Of a DNA stretch of 64,000 bases, positions 52,494 to 61,408 are shown one piece after another (position 1 is the stretch's first letter; each line of letters starts with the position of its first letter). Source of the DNA: Pedococcus badiiscoriae (GTDB lineage Bacteria; Actinomycetota; Actinomycetes; Actinomycetales; Dermatophilaceae). Under the pieces are notes generated by a model that ran no database searches, was not told where the DNA came from, and was given only the letters and a program-made list of their open reading frames with translations. The translations under genes and the position numbers were made by a program. The stretch lies in NCBI RefSeq assembly GCF_013408925.1, contig NZ_JACCAB010000001.1:1612001-1676000 (forward strand). Direction: 5' to 3'.

Positions 52494-54002
52494 CTACGCC
52501 GACATCGCCGACAGGTCCGCGTCGGACTGTGCCGGCGGTTCATAGGTGTCGTCGAAAGGCAGCTCGTTCATATCCAGCATGGGATTTTCGTCCTGAGTTG
52601 CCACCAGCTCACGAGCCGCCGCTTCCGACTGCACGCTGGGCATTGACCCGGGCAGGGGCCTCCGGGCCGATTCGGGGAGGAAGAAGATGGTGACCGCACT
52701 GATCACCGAGGTGGCAATCAGGTAGTAGGCGGGCATCAATTCGTTGCCTGTGGCCTTGATGAGGGCGGCAATGATGAAGGGCGTTGTGCCGCCGAAGATT
52801 GCGACCGCGAAGTTGTAGGCGATGCCCATGGCCCCATAGCGATGGGCGGTCGGGAACAGTGCCGGCAGCGCTGACGCGAGATTGGCCACGTAGAACGTGA
52901 CGGGGAAAGCAATCAAAGCCAGGCCGAGCAGCGTCGACCAGATTCCTCCCACCCCGATCAGCAGGAACGCGGGAAGGGAAAGCACGACCGTGCTGATGGC
53001 GCCTATCCAGAGCACGGGACGGCGTCCTATGACATCCGAGAGATGTCCGGTCAATGGGATGCACAATGCCATGACGACCAGGACGGGAATGGTCAGCAGC
53101 GTCCCATGGAGCTCGTCGTATCCCTTGTTGCTGGTGAGATAGGTGGGCATGTAGGACGTGAGCGCGTAGCCGACGGTGTTGGCGGCGGCCACCAGGATCA
53201 TGGCCAGCAGGATCCTGTGCCAGTAGGCCTTCAAGATCCCGACCGGACCCATCGGAGCAACGCCGTGGCCGGACTGGGAACTCGCGGCGGCGCCTTCTTC
53301 CGCATCCAGGGTTGCCTGGAACGCGGGCGATTCCTCGATCTTCATGCGGAAGTAGATGGCGATCATGCCGAGCGGGCCTGCCAGCAGGAAGGGCAGGCGC
53401 CAGCCCCAAGCCTCCATTGCCGGCTGGCCAAGGATCAGCTGCAGGACGGAGACGAGCCCGGCACCGATCGCGAAACCCAGGTAGCTGCCCATGTCCAGGA
53501 AGCTGGCAAAGAAGCCACGGCGCTTGTCCGGAGCGTGTTCGCTGACGAAGGTGGTGGCCCCTGCATACTCGCCGCCGGTGGAAAACCCCTGCACGAGCTT
53601 GGTGACGACCAGCAGTGCTGCGGCCCAGATGCCGAGCTGTGAGTAGCCGGGGAGCAGCCCCACGACGAGAGTCGCCGCAGCCATGATGATCAGCGTCATG
53701 GCGAGAACCTTCTGGCGGCCGATCTTGTCACCAAGCCAGCCGAAGTAGACACCACCGAGCGGGCGAGCGATGAAAGTGGCGCCAAAGGTGCCCAGCAGGA
53801 ACAGGTTTTGAACGGATCTATCAGCCTCAGGTAGGAAGACCGGCCCCATGGTGGTAATGAGGTAGCCGAATACGCCGACGTCGTACCATTCCATGGTGTT
53901 GCCGACCATGGTCCCACCCAGGGCCATTTTCAGTTTGGGCCGATCGACGACGTTGATGTGTGAAGTATTAAGACGGCGCCTCAAAAGGGGTTTCCTAGCC
54001 AT
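52494..54002 (-). CDS. MHS-family MFS transporter (ProP/KgtP-like)
   Basis: 502-residue proton symporter with twelve helices. GGTMVGNTMEWYDVGVFGYL (about residues 29-48) is the metabolite:H+ symporter opening, GGVYFGWLGDKIGRQKVL the MFS loop 2-3 motif, and GFSTGGEYAGATTFVSEHAPDKRRGF the loop 4-5 motif. Substrates of the group include proline/betaine, citrate, ketoglutarate and shikimate; none can be chosen. A soluble acidic tail ends it. AGGAGC precedes the ATG. Base use is clearly AT-richer than its neighbours, especially at the 5' end and upstream (near 50% G+C at 53941-54060), suggesting recent transfer. Confidence 0.9.
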   Translation of the reverse strand: MARKPLLRRRLNTSHINVVDRPKLKMALGGTMVGNTMEWYDVGVFGYLITTMGPVFLPEADRSVQNLFLLGTFGATFIARPLGGVYFGWLGDKIGRQKVLAMTLIIMAAATLVVGLLPGYSQLGIWAAALLVVTKLVQGFSTGGEYAGATTFVSEHAPDKRRGFFASFLDMGSYLGFAIGAGLVSVLQLILGQPAMEAWGWRLPFLLAGPLGMIAIYFRMKIEESPAFQATLDAEEGAAASSQSGHGVAPMGPVGILKAYWHRILLAMILVAAANTVGYALTSYMPTYLTSNKGYDELHGTLLTIPVLVVMALCIPLTGHLSDVIGRRPVLWIGAISTVVLSLPAFLLIGVGGIWSTLLGLALIAFPVTFYVANLASALPALFPTAHRYGAMGIAYNFAVAIFGGTTPFIIAALIKATGNELMPAYYLIATSVISAVTIFFLPESARRPLPGSMPSVQSEAAARELVATQDENPMLDMNELPFDDTYEPPAQSDADLSAMSA

Positions 54003-54176
54003 TTCTACAGCGCTCCTGAAGCAGTAATCGAGTCGTGAGAACGTTCGCGTTTCGGCATTCTGGCGCTCCTGTGGTCGAGACCGCGGGCCATGCCCACGGG
54101 ATATGGCTCTCGCCTCATTTCCGGCATGGAATGCGGCAAAAGCCTCCGCAACGTTACACGGCCCCCGGCGAGGGCC

Positions 54177-55442
54177 CTAATCGCCGGGAAATGTGGTTCG
54201 CATTACATCGGAAAGTGTGTTTTTCATTACTCTGTGGAAGTACCGCCTCGAGCCCCGTATCGCGGCACCCGCGGGGATGCTGCTCGCGAGCGCGACGGCG
54301 GCGAGGACCGTGAGCGTTGCCTGGGCGTTCCAGCCTTCTGCCAGACCGGCCAGTGCGGTCCCGGCGGATGCAAAGGCCACCTTCGTTCCCGCAATGGTCA
54401 CGAAGACGGATCTGCGCGCGCGGTCGGGTGCGTGCTCGCCACGAGCTGCGAGGCTGAGGACCGTCTGGGGGGCGACGACGAGGCCGAGGAGTGCGTAGGT
54501 TGCCAACACGGCGGGGAACCATCGTTCGACGAGGACGACTGCGACCAGTGGTGGGGCAAGCGCGGCGACGAAGAGCACCATCCCGCGGTCCGATTGCATC
54601 CTCAGGGGGCGGATGGTGAGGGCAAGTCCGCCGGCCAGACCGCCCAGTCCGAAAGCCACTGCTACCCAGCCGCCGTAGCCGCTGGCATGGTCCTCGCCCA
54701 ACCTCATCCCCGTCAGCAGGGCGGCGGAGACGAGAAGGGCACCGACCCAGGTGAGCAGGGCGACCCGTCGTAATGGTGCATGCCGCAGCACGGTGAAGAG
54801 TCCGGAGCGGGCTGCGTCCGCTGAGGGGTGGGCGGGTTCGGTCGGAGGAAGCCGCGTCACCGAGGCATCCGGAGCCGGCGGCCGCCCCACCGGGAGGCGA
54901 AGGACGAGAAGTCCCCCGACCAGGCCGAGACAGCTGAGGGCGAGCAGACCGCCTCGAGGGGAGATGGCGGTGGCCAGGGCCGAGACGACGACCGGGGCGC
55001 CGGCTCCGGCGAGGCCGTAGGTGAGGGCGTCGACGGCGCGGAGGCGGCGGGTCCGGTCATCGGCTGAGCGGCCCTCCTGGAGACTGCTCAGCCCGCCCGT
55101 CAGCATCGGCCCGACCGCGCCGGCCCCGAGCGCCAGCACGAGGACGACTGGCAGGGGCGACTTGCCGAGCCAGGCCGTGGTGAGCATCAGAAGCCCCGCG
55201 AACAGACCAGCCGCCGCAGCCACGACGCGCCGAGGATCGCCCACGCGGTCCAGCAGTGGAGCGGACAGAAACCCGAAGGCGTGCGGAATCGTGAGAGCGG
55301 CGCCGACCAGTCCGGCGGTTCGCAGTGGCGACGCCAGGTGTGATGCCGTGCAGAGCAACACCATGCCGACGGTCGTGCCGGCGTCCATGCAGCGAACCAG
55401 AACCGCCGCCAGCACGAATGTGCGCACAGGTTTCCCGAACAT
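54177..55442 (-). CDS. MFS transporter of unknown specificity
   Basis: 421-residue MFS protein with about twelve helices. LLDRVGDPRRVVAAAAGLFAGLLML holds a weak loop 2-3 motif and GGLSSLQEGRSADDRTRRLRAVDALTYGLAGAGAPVVVSALA follows as in drug-efflux-like actinobacterial MFS. The C-terminal 30 residues (GSRRYFHRVMKNTLSDVMRTTFPGD) are polar, beyond the usual end. AAGGGG 7 nt before the ATG. Divergent from the CGNR regulator across a 71-bp gap with an inverted repeat, so the regulator probably controls it. Confidence 0.82.
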   Translation of the reverse strand: MFGKPVRTFVLAAVLVRCMDAGTTVGMVLLCTASHLASPLRTAGLVGAALTIPHAFGFLSAPLLDRVGDPRRVVAAAAGLFAGLLMLTTAWLGKSPLPVVLVLALGAGAVGPMLTGGLSSLQEGRSADDRTRRLRAVDALTYGLAGAGAPVVVSALATAISPRGGLLALSCLGLVGGLLVLRLPVGRPPAPDASVTRLPPTEPAHPSADAARSGLFTVLRHAPLRRVALLTWVGALLVSAALLTGMRLGEDHASGYGGWVAVAFGLGGLAGGLALTIRPLRMQSDRGMVLFVAALAPPLVAVVLVERWFPAVLATYALLGLVVAPQTVLSLAARGEHAPDRARRSVFVTIAGTKVAFASAGTALAGLAEGWNAQATLTVLAAVALASSIPAGAAIRGSRRYFHRVMKNTLSDVMRTTFPGD

Positions 55443-55457
55443 GGTGTCACCCCTTCA

Positions 55458-55510
55458 ACCAGTTACGTAGATGCGACCTTGCCACCTGGCATGTAACCCG
55501 TCAAACTGGT
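55458..55510. promoter_or_regulatory. Inverted repeat between the MFS and CGNR genes
   Basis: ACCAGTT (55458-55464) and AACTGGT (55504-55510), with GTTAC (55462-55466) mirrored by GTAAC (55493-55497). The pattern is that of a regulator site shared by the divergent promoters. Confidence 0.45.
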
Positions 55511-55513
55511 GAC

Positions 55514-56062
55514 ATGGGCATGGTGCACATCGCGGGGAACGCGGCACTCGACTTCGTGGGCACGCTGAGCGAACGCGGAACGGCCGACGAAGAGGGCCTG
55601 GTCGACCGTGCTGCGCTGGCCGCCTGGTACGTCGATGCCGGCCTGGTGGACCGGCCTCCCGTGGTGAGTGGATCCGACCTCGCGGCGGCACAGCGGCTCC
55701 GCGAGCACTTGTACCTCTTGGTCCGCGCCTTGGTCGAGGGATCGCCGCTACCCGAGCGCAGCCGGTCGGCTCTCAACCGTGTGGCTTCCCGGCCGGGACC
55801 CGCGCAGACGCTGGGCCCTGACGGCCGACGGGTTCGCCGCGGTGACGCTGATGCTTGTCTCGCTGCGGTCGCCCAGGCCGGCGTGGAGCTGTTCGACCGG
55901 ACCGATGGGGCCGAGGTGCGCTTCTGCGCCGATGACCGATGCACCCATCCCTTCCTCGACCGCTCCCGGAGCAAGCTGCGACGCTGGTGCGACATGGCCA
56001 CGTGCGGGGACCGTGCAAAAGTGCGCCGTTACCGCGGCACCCATGCGCCTGATCGGCCCTAG
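55514..56062 (+). CDS. CGNR zinc-finger transcriptional regulator
   Basis: 182 residues. The N-terminal ABATE-type stress domain begins GNAALDFVGTLSERG and continues through LREHLYLLVRALVEG. The C-terminal finger is RFCADDRCTHPFLDRSRSKLRRWCDMATCGDRAKVRRYR, with four Cys and CGDR in place of the usual CGNR. Such proteins are often next to transporters in actinobacteria. The ATG follows the ACCAGTT/AACTGGT repeat by 3 nt, which suggests autoregulation. Confidence 0.88.
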   Translation: MGMVHIAGNAALDFVGTLSERGTADEEGLVDRAALAAWYVDAGLVDRPPVVSGSDLAAAQRLREHLYLLVRALVEGSPLPERSRSALNRVASRPGPAQTLGPDGRRVRRGDADACLAAVAQAGVELFDRTDGAEVRFCADDRCTHPFLDRSRSKLRRWCDMATCGDRAKVRRYRGTHAPDRP

Positions 56063-56069
56063 CGCCTGC

Positions 56070-56792
56070 TCACCCGCCCTGATCGGCGAGCAGGGCGAGG
56101 AACCGTTCTGCATCGCCGGTGCGGGGCAGGTTGTTGAACATGACGTACGGCGACGGCCGGCCGACGACCAGGTCCCGCAGCCGGCGCAGCTCGTCATCGG
56201 TATGGACGTGCCGCGAGCCCGTGGTGCCGTGCAGCCGGTAGTAGGTCCGCTCCGGCGTCACCGTCTCGGTGTGCATCGGGTCGACAACGTGCACGAGGTC
56301 CAGCTCGGCACAGAGCTCCTCGAGCAGCTGCGTGGGCCACTCACCCCGGGGCTCCCACATCAGCCACCCAGCGGGCCGCTCCACCTGTGAGAGGAAGCTC
56401 CGAAGCCCGGCGACGTTCTCGGCCGTCGGGCGAAAGCTTTTCGGGCACTGAAGCAGCACGGCGCTGGCCCGCAGGATCCGGGCGCAGTCGAGAGTCCGCT
56501 GCCAGCCTTCAAGGACGGGAGGCGTCGTCCGGAACGCTCCGATCTGCCCACGTGCGCTGTCCGGCAGAGGCCGCTTCAGGCGTCGGTAGGTGGGGCTGCT
56601 GGACTCGTGGGTGACGATCTGCCACGCCTTGATGGTGAACTCGAAGCTGGCCGGCACCTGGGTCCGCCAGCGGGTCAGCACGGCGTCCGCTGGCGGGTCG
56701 TAGAACGTGTGCTGGACCTCGACGACGGGGAAGCGACGCACATACGAAGACTGCGAGACCGTCCAACCACACAGCCCTACGCGAACGTCCAC
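56070..56792 (-). CDS. DUF72 family protein
   Basis: 240-residue TIM-barrel-like DUF72 protein (YecE family). VRVGLCGWTVSQSSYVRRFPVVEVQHTFYDPP at the start, FEFTIKAWQIVTHESSSPTYRRL, LLQCPKSFRPTAEN, GWLMWEPRGEW and YYRLHGTTGSRHVHTDDELRRL are the family strands. The fold resembles endonuclease IV and xylose isomerase; the activity is unknown. The frame is open upstream to 57035, but GTG at 56792 gives the normal length and start. Convergent with the CGNR gene, 7 nt apart. Confidence 0.85.
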   Translation of the reverse strand: MDVRVGLCGWTVSQSSYVRRFPVVEVQHTFYDPPADAVLTRWRTQVPASFEFTIKAWQIVTHESSSPTYRRLKRPLPDSARGQIGAFRTTPPVLEGWQRTLDCARILRASAVLLQCPKSFRPTAENVAGLRSFLSQVERPAGWLMWEPRGEWPTQLLEELCAELDLVHVVDPMHTETVTPERTYYRLHGTTGSRHVHTDDELRRLRDLVVGRPSPYVMFNNLPRTGDAERFLALLADQGG

Positions 56793-56968
56793 GTGCCTAT
56801 CCGGCCAGGGTGTAGCGAGCGTGATCCGAAGCCCTGGACGGCCTGTTCCTGTCGCATGGAGCCGAGTATCCCCGAGTCGTCGACTCCGCGACGGTCCTTG
56901 CCCGCAGCCCGACTGGACTCCGTCGTTCGTGCGAGCCCCGCAGGCGCGTGGGCCCGTACTGTCGTGCT

Positions 56969-58312
56969 GTGGGCGCACCCCTGACGTCCGACCAGGCCCT
57001 GGGTGGGGTCCTGGATGCCGCTGAGAACGCTTCACCGCTTCAGGCGGTGGAGGCCGTCACCGACGCCCTGGCTCAGAGCCTCGGAGCGTCGGCCGTGTTC
57101 TTCCTGATCGCGGACATCTCTGGGCGAGGACTGGTGCGTCTGTCGCATGGCGAGTCGGACGAGGTGCTGGCGGGACTCGGGCTGGGTGGGCTGGAGGGGA
57201 TGCCCCGCCTCGATGATGACGAGCAGGCAGTCGTCGTGCCCTTCGATGGAGGCCCGGCCGAGGAGGCACTGCGCACCCAGACGGTGCAGGTCCTCTCACC
57301 CTCGCAAGGGCAGCGTCCCGAGGGTCAGCCCGCCCGCTGGGTGGTCCTGGCGCCGGTGACGGAGCGAGGTGAGGTGCTGGGGCTGCTCCAGCTGTCGATG
57401 CCGACGGCGCCGGACGCCGCGGCACTTGCTCAGGTCTCCCGGCTCGGGCACCTGCTGGCGTTCGTCGTCATCGCGAACCGGCGGCATACCGACCTGTTCG
57501 AGTGGGGCCAGCGCAGCACGGTCTTCACCCTGCCCGCCGAGATCCAACGGCGTCTGCTGCCCGCAGCATTCACCTGCGAAGCGGGAGCGTTCACCCTGTC
57601 GGCATGGCTGGAGCCGGCGGCGTCGGTGGGCGGGGACACCTTCGACTACTGCCTGAGCCGGGACGTGCTGCACCTGTCACTGACGGACGCGATGGGCCAC
57701 GGCGTGGCCAGCGCCCTGACCGCCACGTTGTGCGTCGGCAGTCTGCGCAACACCCGCCGCCGGGGCGGCACCCTTCTCGGGCAGGCGACGGCCGCGAGCC
57801 TGGCACTGTTCGAGCACGCCTCTGCCAGCGGCACGGAGAGCTTCGCCACCGGCATGCTGGGGCGCCTGGACCTGCGCAGCGGCATCCTGGCCATGGTCAA
57901 CGCCGGTCACGCCGCCCCCTACCTGTGCCGTCAGGGAACCACGACGCCGGTGCTGCTCCCGGTGGACGTCCCGTTCGGCATGTTCGCGGACACCGCGTAC
58001 ACCTCCACCGACATTCCCCTGCAGCCAGGCGACCGGCTCGTGATGGTCACTGACGGCATGCTGGAACGCGGCGCCGCCACCCTCGACCTCATCGCGGAGA
58101 TCGCCCAGACCCGGTCCCTTCATCCGCGCGAGACCACCCGCCACCTGACCGACATGGTCCTGGCCCTGTCCGGCGGAGCCCTGGCCGACGATGCCACCCT
58201 GCTGGTCCTGGACTGGCACGGCGCCCATGGCAGGAACAGGGTCACCTCTTCGGGCGCCGAGAAGCTGCGCGCCAGCTCAGCGGCCGACCGGACGGCCTTG
58301 TCGCACGGGTGA
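56969..58312 (+). CDS. GAF-SpoIIE serine phosphatase
   Basis: 447-residue PP2C-type phosphatase. GAF-like domain about residues 15-175 (AVEAVTDALAQSLGASAVFFLIAD, WVVLAPVTERGEVLGLLQLSM), then the SpoIIE domain: PAEIQRRLLPAAF, ASVGGDTFDY (metal Asp), LTDAMGHGVASALTATLCV, VNAGHAAPYL, MVTDGMLER and ADDATLLVL. It would dephosphorylate an anti-anti-sigma protein, releasing a general stress sigma factor, but no such partner genes are in view. Leaderless: TACTGT (56957-56962) 6 nt before the GTG. Confidence 0.88.
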   Translation: MGAPLTSDQALGGVLDAAENASPLQAVEAVTDALAQSLGASAVFFLIADISGRGLVRLSHGESDEVLAGLGLGGLEGMPRLDDDEQAVVVPFDGGPAEEALRTQTVQVLSPSQGQRPEGQPARWVVLAPVTERGEVLGLLQLSMPTAPDAAALAQVSRLGHLLAFVVIANRRHTDLFEWGQRSTVFTLPAEIQRRLLPAAFTCEAGAFTLSAWLEPAASVGGDTFDYCLSRDVLHLSLTDAMGHGVASALTATLCVGSLRNTRRRGGTLLGQATAASLALFEHASASGTESFATGMLGRLDLRSGILAMVNAGHAAPYLCRQGTTTPVLLPVDVPFGMFADTAYTSTDIPLQPGDRLVMVTDGMLERGAATLDLIAEIAQTRSLHPRETTRHLTDMVLALSGGALADDATLLVLDWHGAHGRNRVTSSGAEKLRASSAADRTALSHG

Positions 58313-58389
58313 ATCCGCCGAGGACGGGAAGGTGATCGCGTCCTGACGGTCAGCAAATATGCCGACATAGCTCGCGACCGCCCGTCCGC

Positions 58390-58430
58390 GCCATCCCTCC
58401 CGGGGCGCGACCCGACCCAGGAGGGATGGC
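58390..58430. terminator. Terminator between convergent genes
   Basis: GCCATCCCTCC (58390-58400) and GGAGGGATGGC (58420-58430), 11 bp perfect, 19-nt loop. It sits between the phosphatase gene and the convergent membrane protein gene and can serve both. Confidence 0.65.
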
Positions 58431-58443
58431 CAGACTCACGCCG

Positions 58444-59160
58444 TCATGCGGTCGGCCCGGTGCGTCGCGTCAGGATCGACCAACCGATGACGGCGAGAGC
58501 GCTGACCCCGAAGGCGCTGCTCGTGACGTCTCCTACCGCCCGGGGCACGGGTAGCGACCCGAGCACCATGTCGAGTGCAATCCACAGGATCAGCGCCGCG
58601 CCCGTCCACACCGGGAACGTGCGCGAACGAAGGATGGCGATGCCCAGGGCGATGATGCCCAGACCGAAGATGAGGTGGCCGAGCAGTAGAGGCAGGCCGG
58701 CCGCGGGAGTGCTCATGAGGACGTCCATGAGTCGGGTCATCTGTGGTCGAGACAGGGACGGGTCGGTCATGGCGTAGAACATGATGTTGATGCCGCCGAG
58801 GGCTGCGTGCGCGGTGACCAGGCCGTAGGTGGTTGCTGCGGCTGCGGTGAGTGCCCAGCGGCGGCCGCGGCCGGTGATGGGTCGCACCAGTCCCAGGACG
58901 CCGGGCACGAACAGCATCACTGACGCGATTCCGAGCAGGGCTGCGACCAGACCAGCGCCCCGGTGCGACGCGAATGCGGCGAGCATCTGGGCGCTGGTCC
59001 CGTTGGACTCCGGGGACAGAACCTCGGCCGCAGCGAAGGCCACGGGGGCCGTGATCAGGCAGATGGCAGCGGCACGCTGGCGCCCCGGGAATGAGGTCTG
59101 ACCGGCGTGCGGGTCCGACTCGGGCGTCGCTGTGGTGGTGTGGTGGGTCGAGGCGCTCAT
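58444..59160 (-). CDS. Six-helix membrane protein of unknown function
   Basis: 238 residues. A polar His/Thr-rich start (STHHTTTATPESDPHAGQTS), then about six helices (AAAICLITAPVAFAAAEVL, AGLVAALLGIASVMLFVPGVLGLV, ALTAAAATTYGLVTAHAAL, LPLLLGHLIFGLGIIALGIAIL, WTGAALILWIALDMVLGSL, VSALAVIGWSIL). The family is not recognised; the helix pattern resembles small stress-linked membrane proteins. AGAAGGGA lies 6 nt before the ATG. Divergent from the sensor kinase gene at 59348, so it could be one of its targets. Confidence 0.75.
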   Translation of the reverse strand: MSASTHHTTTATPESDPHAGQTSFPGRQRAAAICLITAPVAFAAAEVLSPESNGTSAQMLAAFASHRGAGLVAALLGIASVMLFVPGVLGLVRPITGRGRRWALTAAAATTYGLVTAHAALGGINIMFYAMTDPSLSRPQMTRLMDVLMSTPAAGLPLLLGHLIFGLGIIALGIAILRSRTFPVWTGAALILWIALDMVLGSLPVPRAVGDVTSSAFGVSALAVIGWSILTRRTGPTA

Positions 59161-59347
59161 GGCTGGTCCCTTCTCGTTGGCGCCGGCGGACGTGCCGGTG
59201 CCTGGTCGAATGACGCTGGCAGGACCGGTCCCCCGTCGATACCGGGCAGGCGCCCATCCGTGGTCGGGTCGTCCTTGAGGTGGACTGCACGGCACCTTGA
59301 GGTTCACCGCACTGACGCGTGCGCCACTTGACGGCCACACTGTGGGC

Positions 59348-61408
59348 ATGACCTCGCGTCGCGGCTGGACGCTGCTGGCGGGGGCTGGGGCCCTCGCCAT
59401 GTTCACCGCGCCCATCCTCGGGTGGCGCGCTGGTCACCTGGTGGAGGCGAGCCGGGGCCTGCCTCAGACCTCGGCATTCCTGGTCACCGGCGGTCTCGCC
59501 GTCCGCACTCGGCCCGAGCACCGCGGCGCGCAGCGGCTGCTGCTGGTGGGCCTGGTCATGGCCGCCGGTTTCGCCTCGGGTTCGGCCTACTCGGCATACC
59601 TGCAAGATCGTTCCACCGTGCCGACCTGGGGCTGGGCTGCTGTCCTGGCCCTGCAGGGGCTCGAGCTCGCTCAGGGTGCCGCGCTGCTGGCGTTGCTTGC
59701 CGTCTTCCCCGACGGTCGCTACCACCGGGGCTACGAGCGCGGCATCGTCCTCGCCGGACTCGCGTTCATTGCCGCCGTCCTGGTCGCCGAGCGCCTGGGC
59801 TCAGTCCAGGTCACCTACCCGGGCAACTTTGTCTGGGGCCAGCAGGTCAGTGCTCCCAACCAAGGCGCTCAGCTCGGGCTGTTGCCTCTCGGAGCGGTGG
59901 GTAGGGCCGGTTACCAGGTCGGGTTCCTGCTGCTGCTCGCCTGTGGAGTCGCCATGCTCGGCCTGCGGTTCCGACACTTCGAGGCGCTCGAGCGCCGGCA
60001 GACGGCCTGGCCGCTGTTGGGGGTCCTCTTCACGGTCGTCTGGGGGCTGCTGCTGGGCACCGTGAGCGACTCCACCTCCACGTTGCCGGGCGCTGTGCTG
60101 TACCTGCTGTACGCCCCCGCCGCGCTCGCCGTCCCCGTCTCGATCCTCATCGGCATGCTCCGGCACCGCCTCCTGGACATTGACGTCGTCATCAGACGCT
60201 CCGTCGTCTATTCGGTGTTGTGGCTGCTGATCTCACTCGCCTATGTCGCGGTCACCTTGAGCTTCGGCGTTGCCGTCGGCGGCCGCGTCCCGCTGGCACT
60301 GGCCGTCGCCCTGACCATCGCCGCGACCCTTGGGGTGGCCCCGGCGCGCCGCCGGTTGGAGCGGCTGGCCGACCGGCTGGTCTTCGGCCGCCGGGTGTCC
60401 GGCTACGAGCTCATCGCCCAGCTCGGGGCCCGCTTGGAGTCCACCCCCAACGCAGAGGACCTCGCCAACAGCCTCGCCGCCGACGTCCGAGCGGGGCTTC
60501 GCGCCCGATGGGTCAGGGTCGTCCTCGACGCAGACGGCCGACCCGTCATCGGCTCGGCCGGTGACCCGCCCCCAGAGGCCGCACCGACCCTCAGCGTGCC
60601 GCTGGCAACCGAGTCGCTGGCTGTCGGCGCCATCGAGTGCGGCCCACGGCGTGAGGGCCGGTACTCCGAGGCGGATCTGCACCTCTTGGAGAGCCTCGGC
60701 CGCCAGGCCGCCCTCGCGGTCCACAACTCCTGGCTGACAGTGCAGCTCGCGGACCGGCTCGCGGAGCTCACCGCTTCCCGTGCTCGCATCGTGCAGGCAG
60801 AGGATGCGAGTCGGCGCCGCCTGGAGCGCGACATCCACGACGGGGTCCAGCAGGAGCTCGTCGCGGTCCTGGCACGGCTCGGGCTGGCGCGGAACCAGCT
60901 CCGCCGTGACCCCCACCTGGCCGAGCTGAGTCTGGCCGAAGTCACCAGTGACGCCCAACGAGCACTGGTGTCCTTGCAGGACCTCGCCCGCGGTATCCAC
61001 CCACCGCTGCTGACCGACCGGGGCGTCGTCGAAGCCGTCCGCGCCCGTGCCGCCCACCTCACGCTGCGCGTCGAGGTCAGGGAATCCGGGCTGAACGGTT
61101 CCACACGTCTTGCCCCCGACGTCGAAGGGGCCGCGTACTTCGTCGTCATCGAGGCCCTGGGCAACGTGCTCAAGCACGCGCACGCGACCCGCGCCTGGGT
61201 CGACTTCTCCCACGACTGCGGGGCCTTGCGGGTCCAAGTGCGCGACAACGGGTCGGGCTTCGATGTGGATGCTGCACCAAGGCATGGCCTGATGGGGCTC
61301 CGGGACAGGGTCGAGGCACTGGGCGGCACGATGACCGTGACCAGCGCGCACCGTGCCGGCACGACCGTGACCGCGTCCATCCCCGCCGGTGAGCCCAGCC
61401 ATGTCTGA
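59348..61408 (+). CDS. NarL-class membrane sensor histidine kinase
   Basis: 686-residue kinase. The N-terminal half has about eight to nine helices (WTLLAGAGALAMFTAPILGW to LALAVALTIAATLGV, residues 6-335), a GAF-like domain (about 350-470, GYELIAQLGARLESTPNAEDLANSL), then HisKA_3 with RRRLERDIHDGVQQELVAVL (His near 500) and HATPase with EALGNVLKHAHATRAWVDF, VRDNGSGFD and HGLMGLRDRVEALGG. The ATG at 59348 is preferred: CACACT lies 6 nt upstream and an earlier ATG at 59297 only adds 17 unconserved residues. It overlaps the response regulator gene by 8 nt. Confidence 0.9.
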   Translation: MTSRRGWTLLAGAGALAMFTAPILGWRAGHLVEASRGLPQTSAFLVTGGLAVRTRPEHRGAQRLLLVGLVMAAGFASGSAYSAYLQDRSTVPTWGWAAVLALQGLELAQGAALLALLAVFPDGRYHRGYERGIVLAGLAFIAAVLVAERLGSVQVTYPGNFVWGQQVSAPNQGAQLGLLPLGAVGRAGYQVGFLLLLACGVAMLGLRFRHFEALERRQTAWPLLGVLFTVVWGLLLGTVSDSTSTLPGAVLYLLYAPAALAVPVSILIGMLRHRLLDIDVVIRRSVVYSVLWLLISLAYVAVTLSFGVAVGGRVPLALAVALTIAATLGVAPARRRLERLADRLVFGRRVSGYELIAQLGARLESTPNAEDLANSLAADVRAGLRARWVRVVLDADGRPVIGSAGDPPPEAAPTLSVPLATESLAVGAIECGPRREGRYSEADLHLLESLGRQAALAVHNSWLTVQLADRLAELTASRARIVQAEDASRRRLERDIHDGVQQELVAVLARLGLARNQLRRDPHLAELSLAEVTSDAQRALVSLQDLARGIHPPLLTDRGVVEAVRARAAHLTLRVEVRESGLNGSTRLAPDVEGAAYFVVIEALGNVLKHAHATRAWVDFSHDCGALRVQVRDNGSGFDVDAAPRHGLMGLRDRVEALGGTMTVTSAHRAGTTVTASIPAGEPSHV

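Noticed and set aside
45670..55442. Integrated prophage or ICE beside tRNA-Lys
   Set aside because: No integrase, relaxase, phage structural genes or duplicated tRNA end was found.
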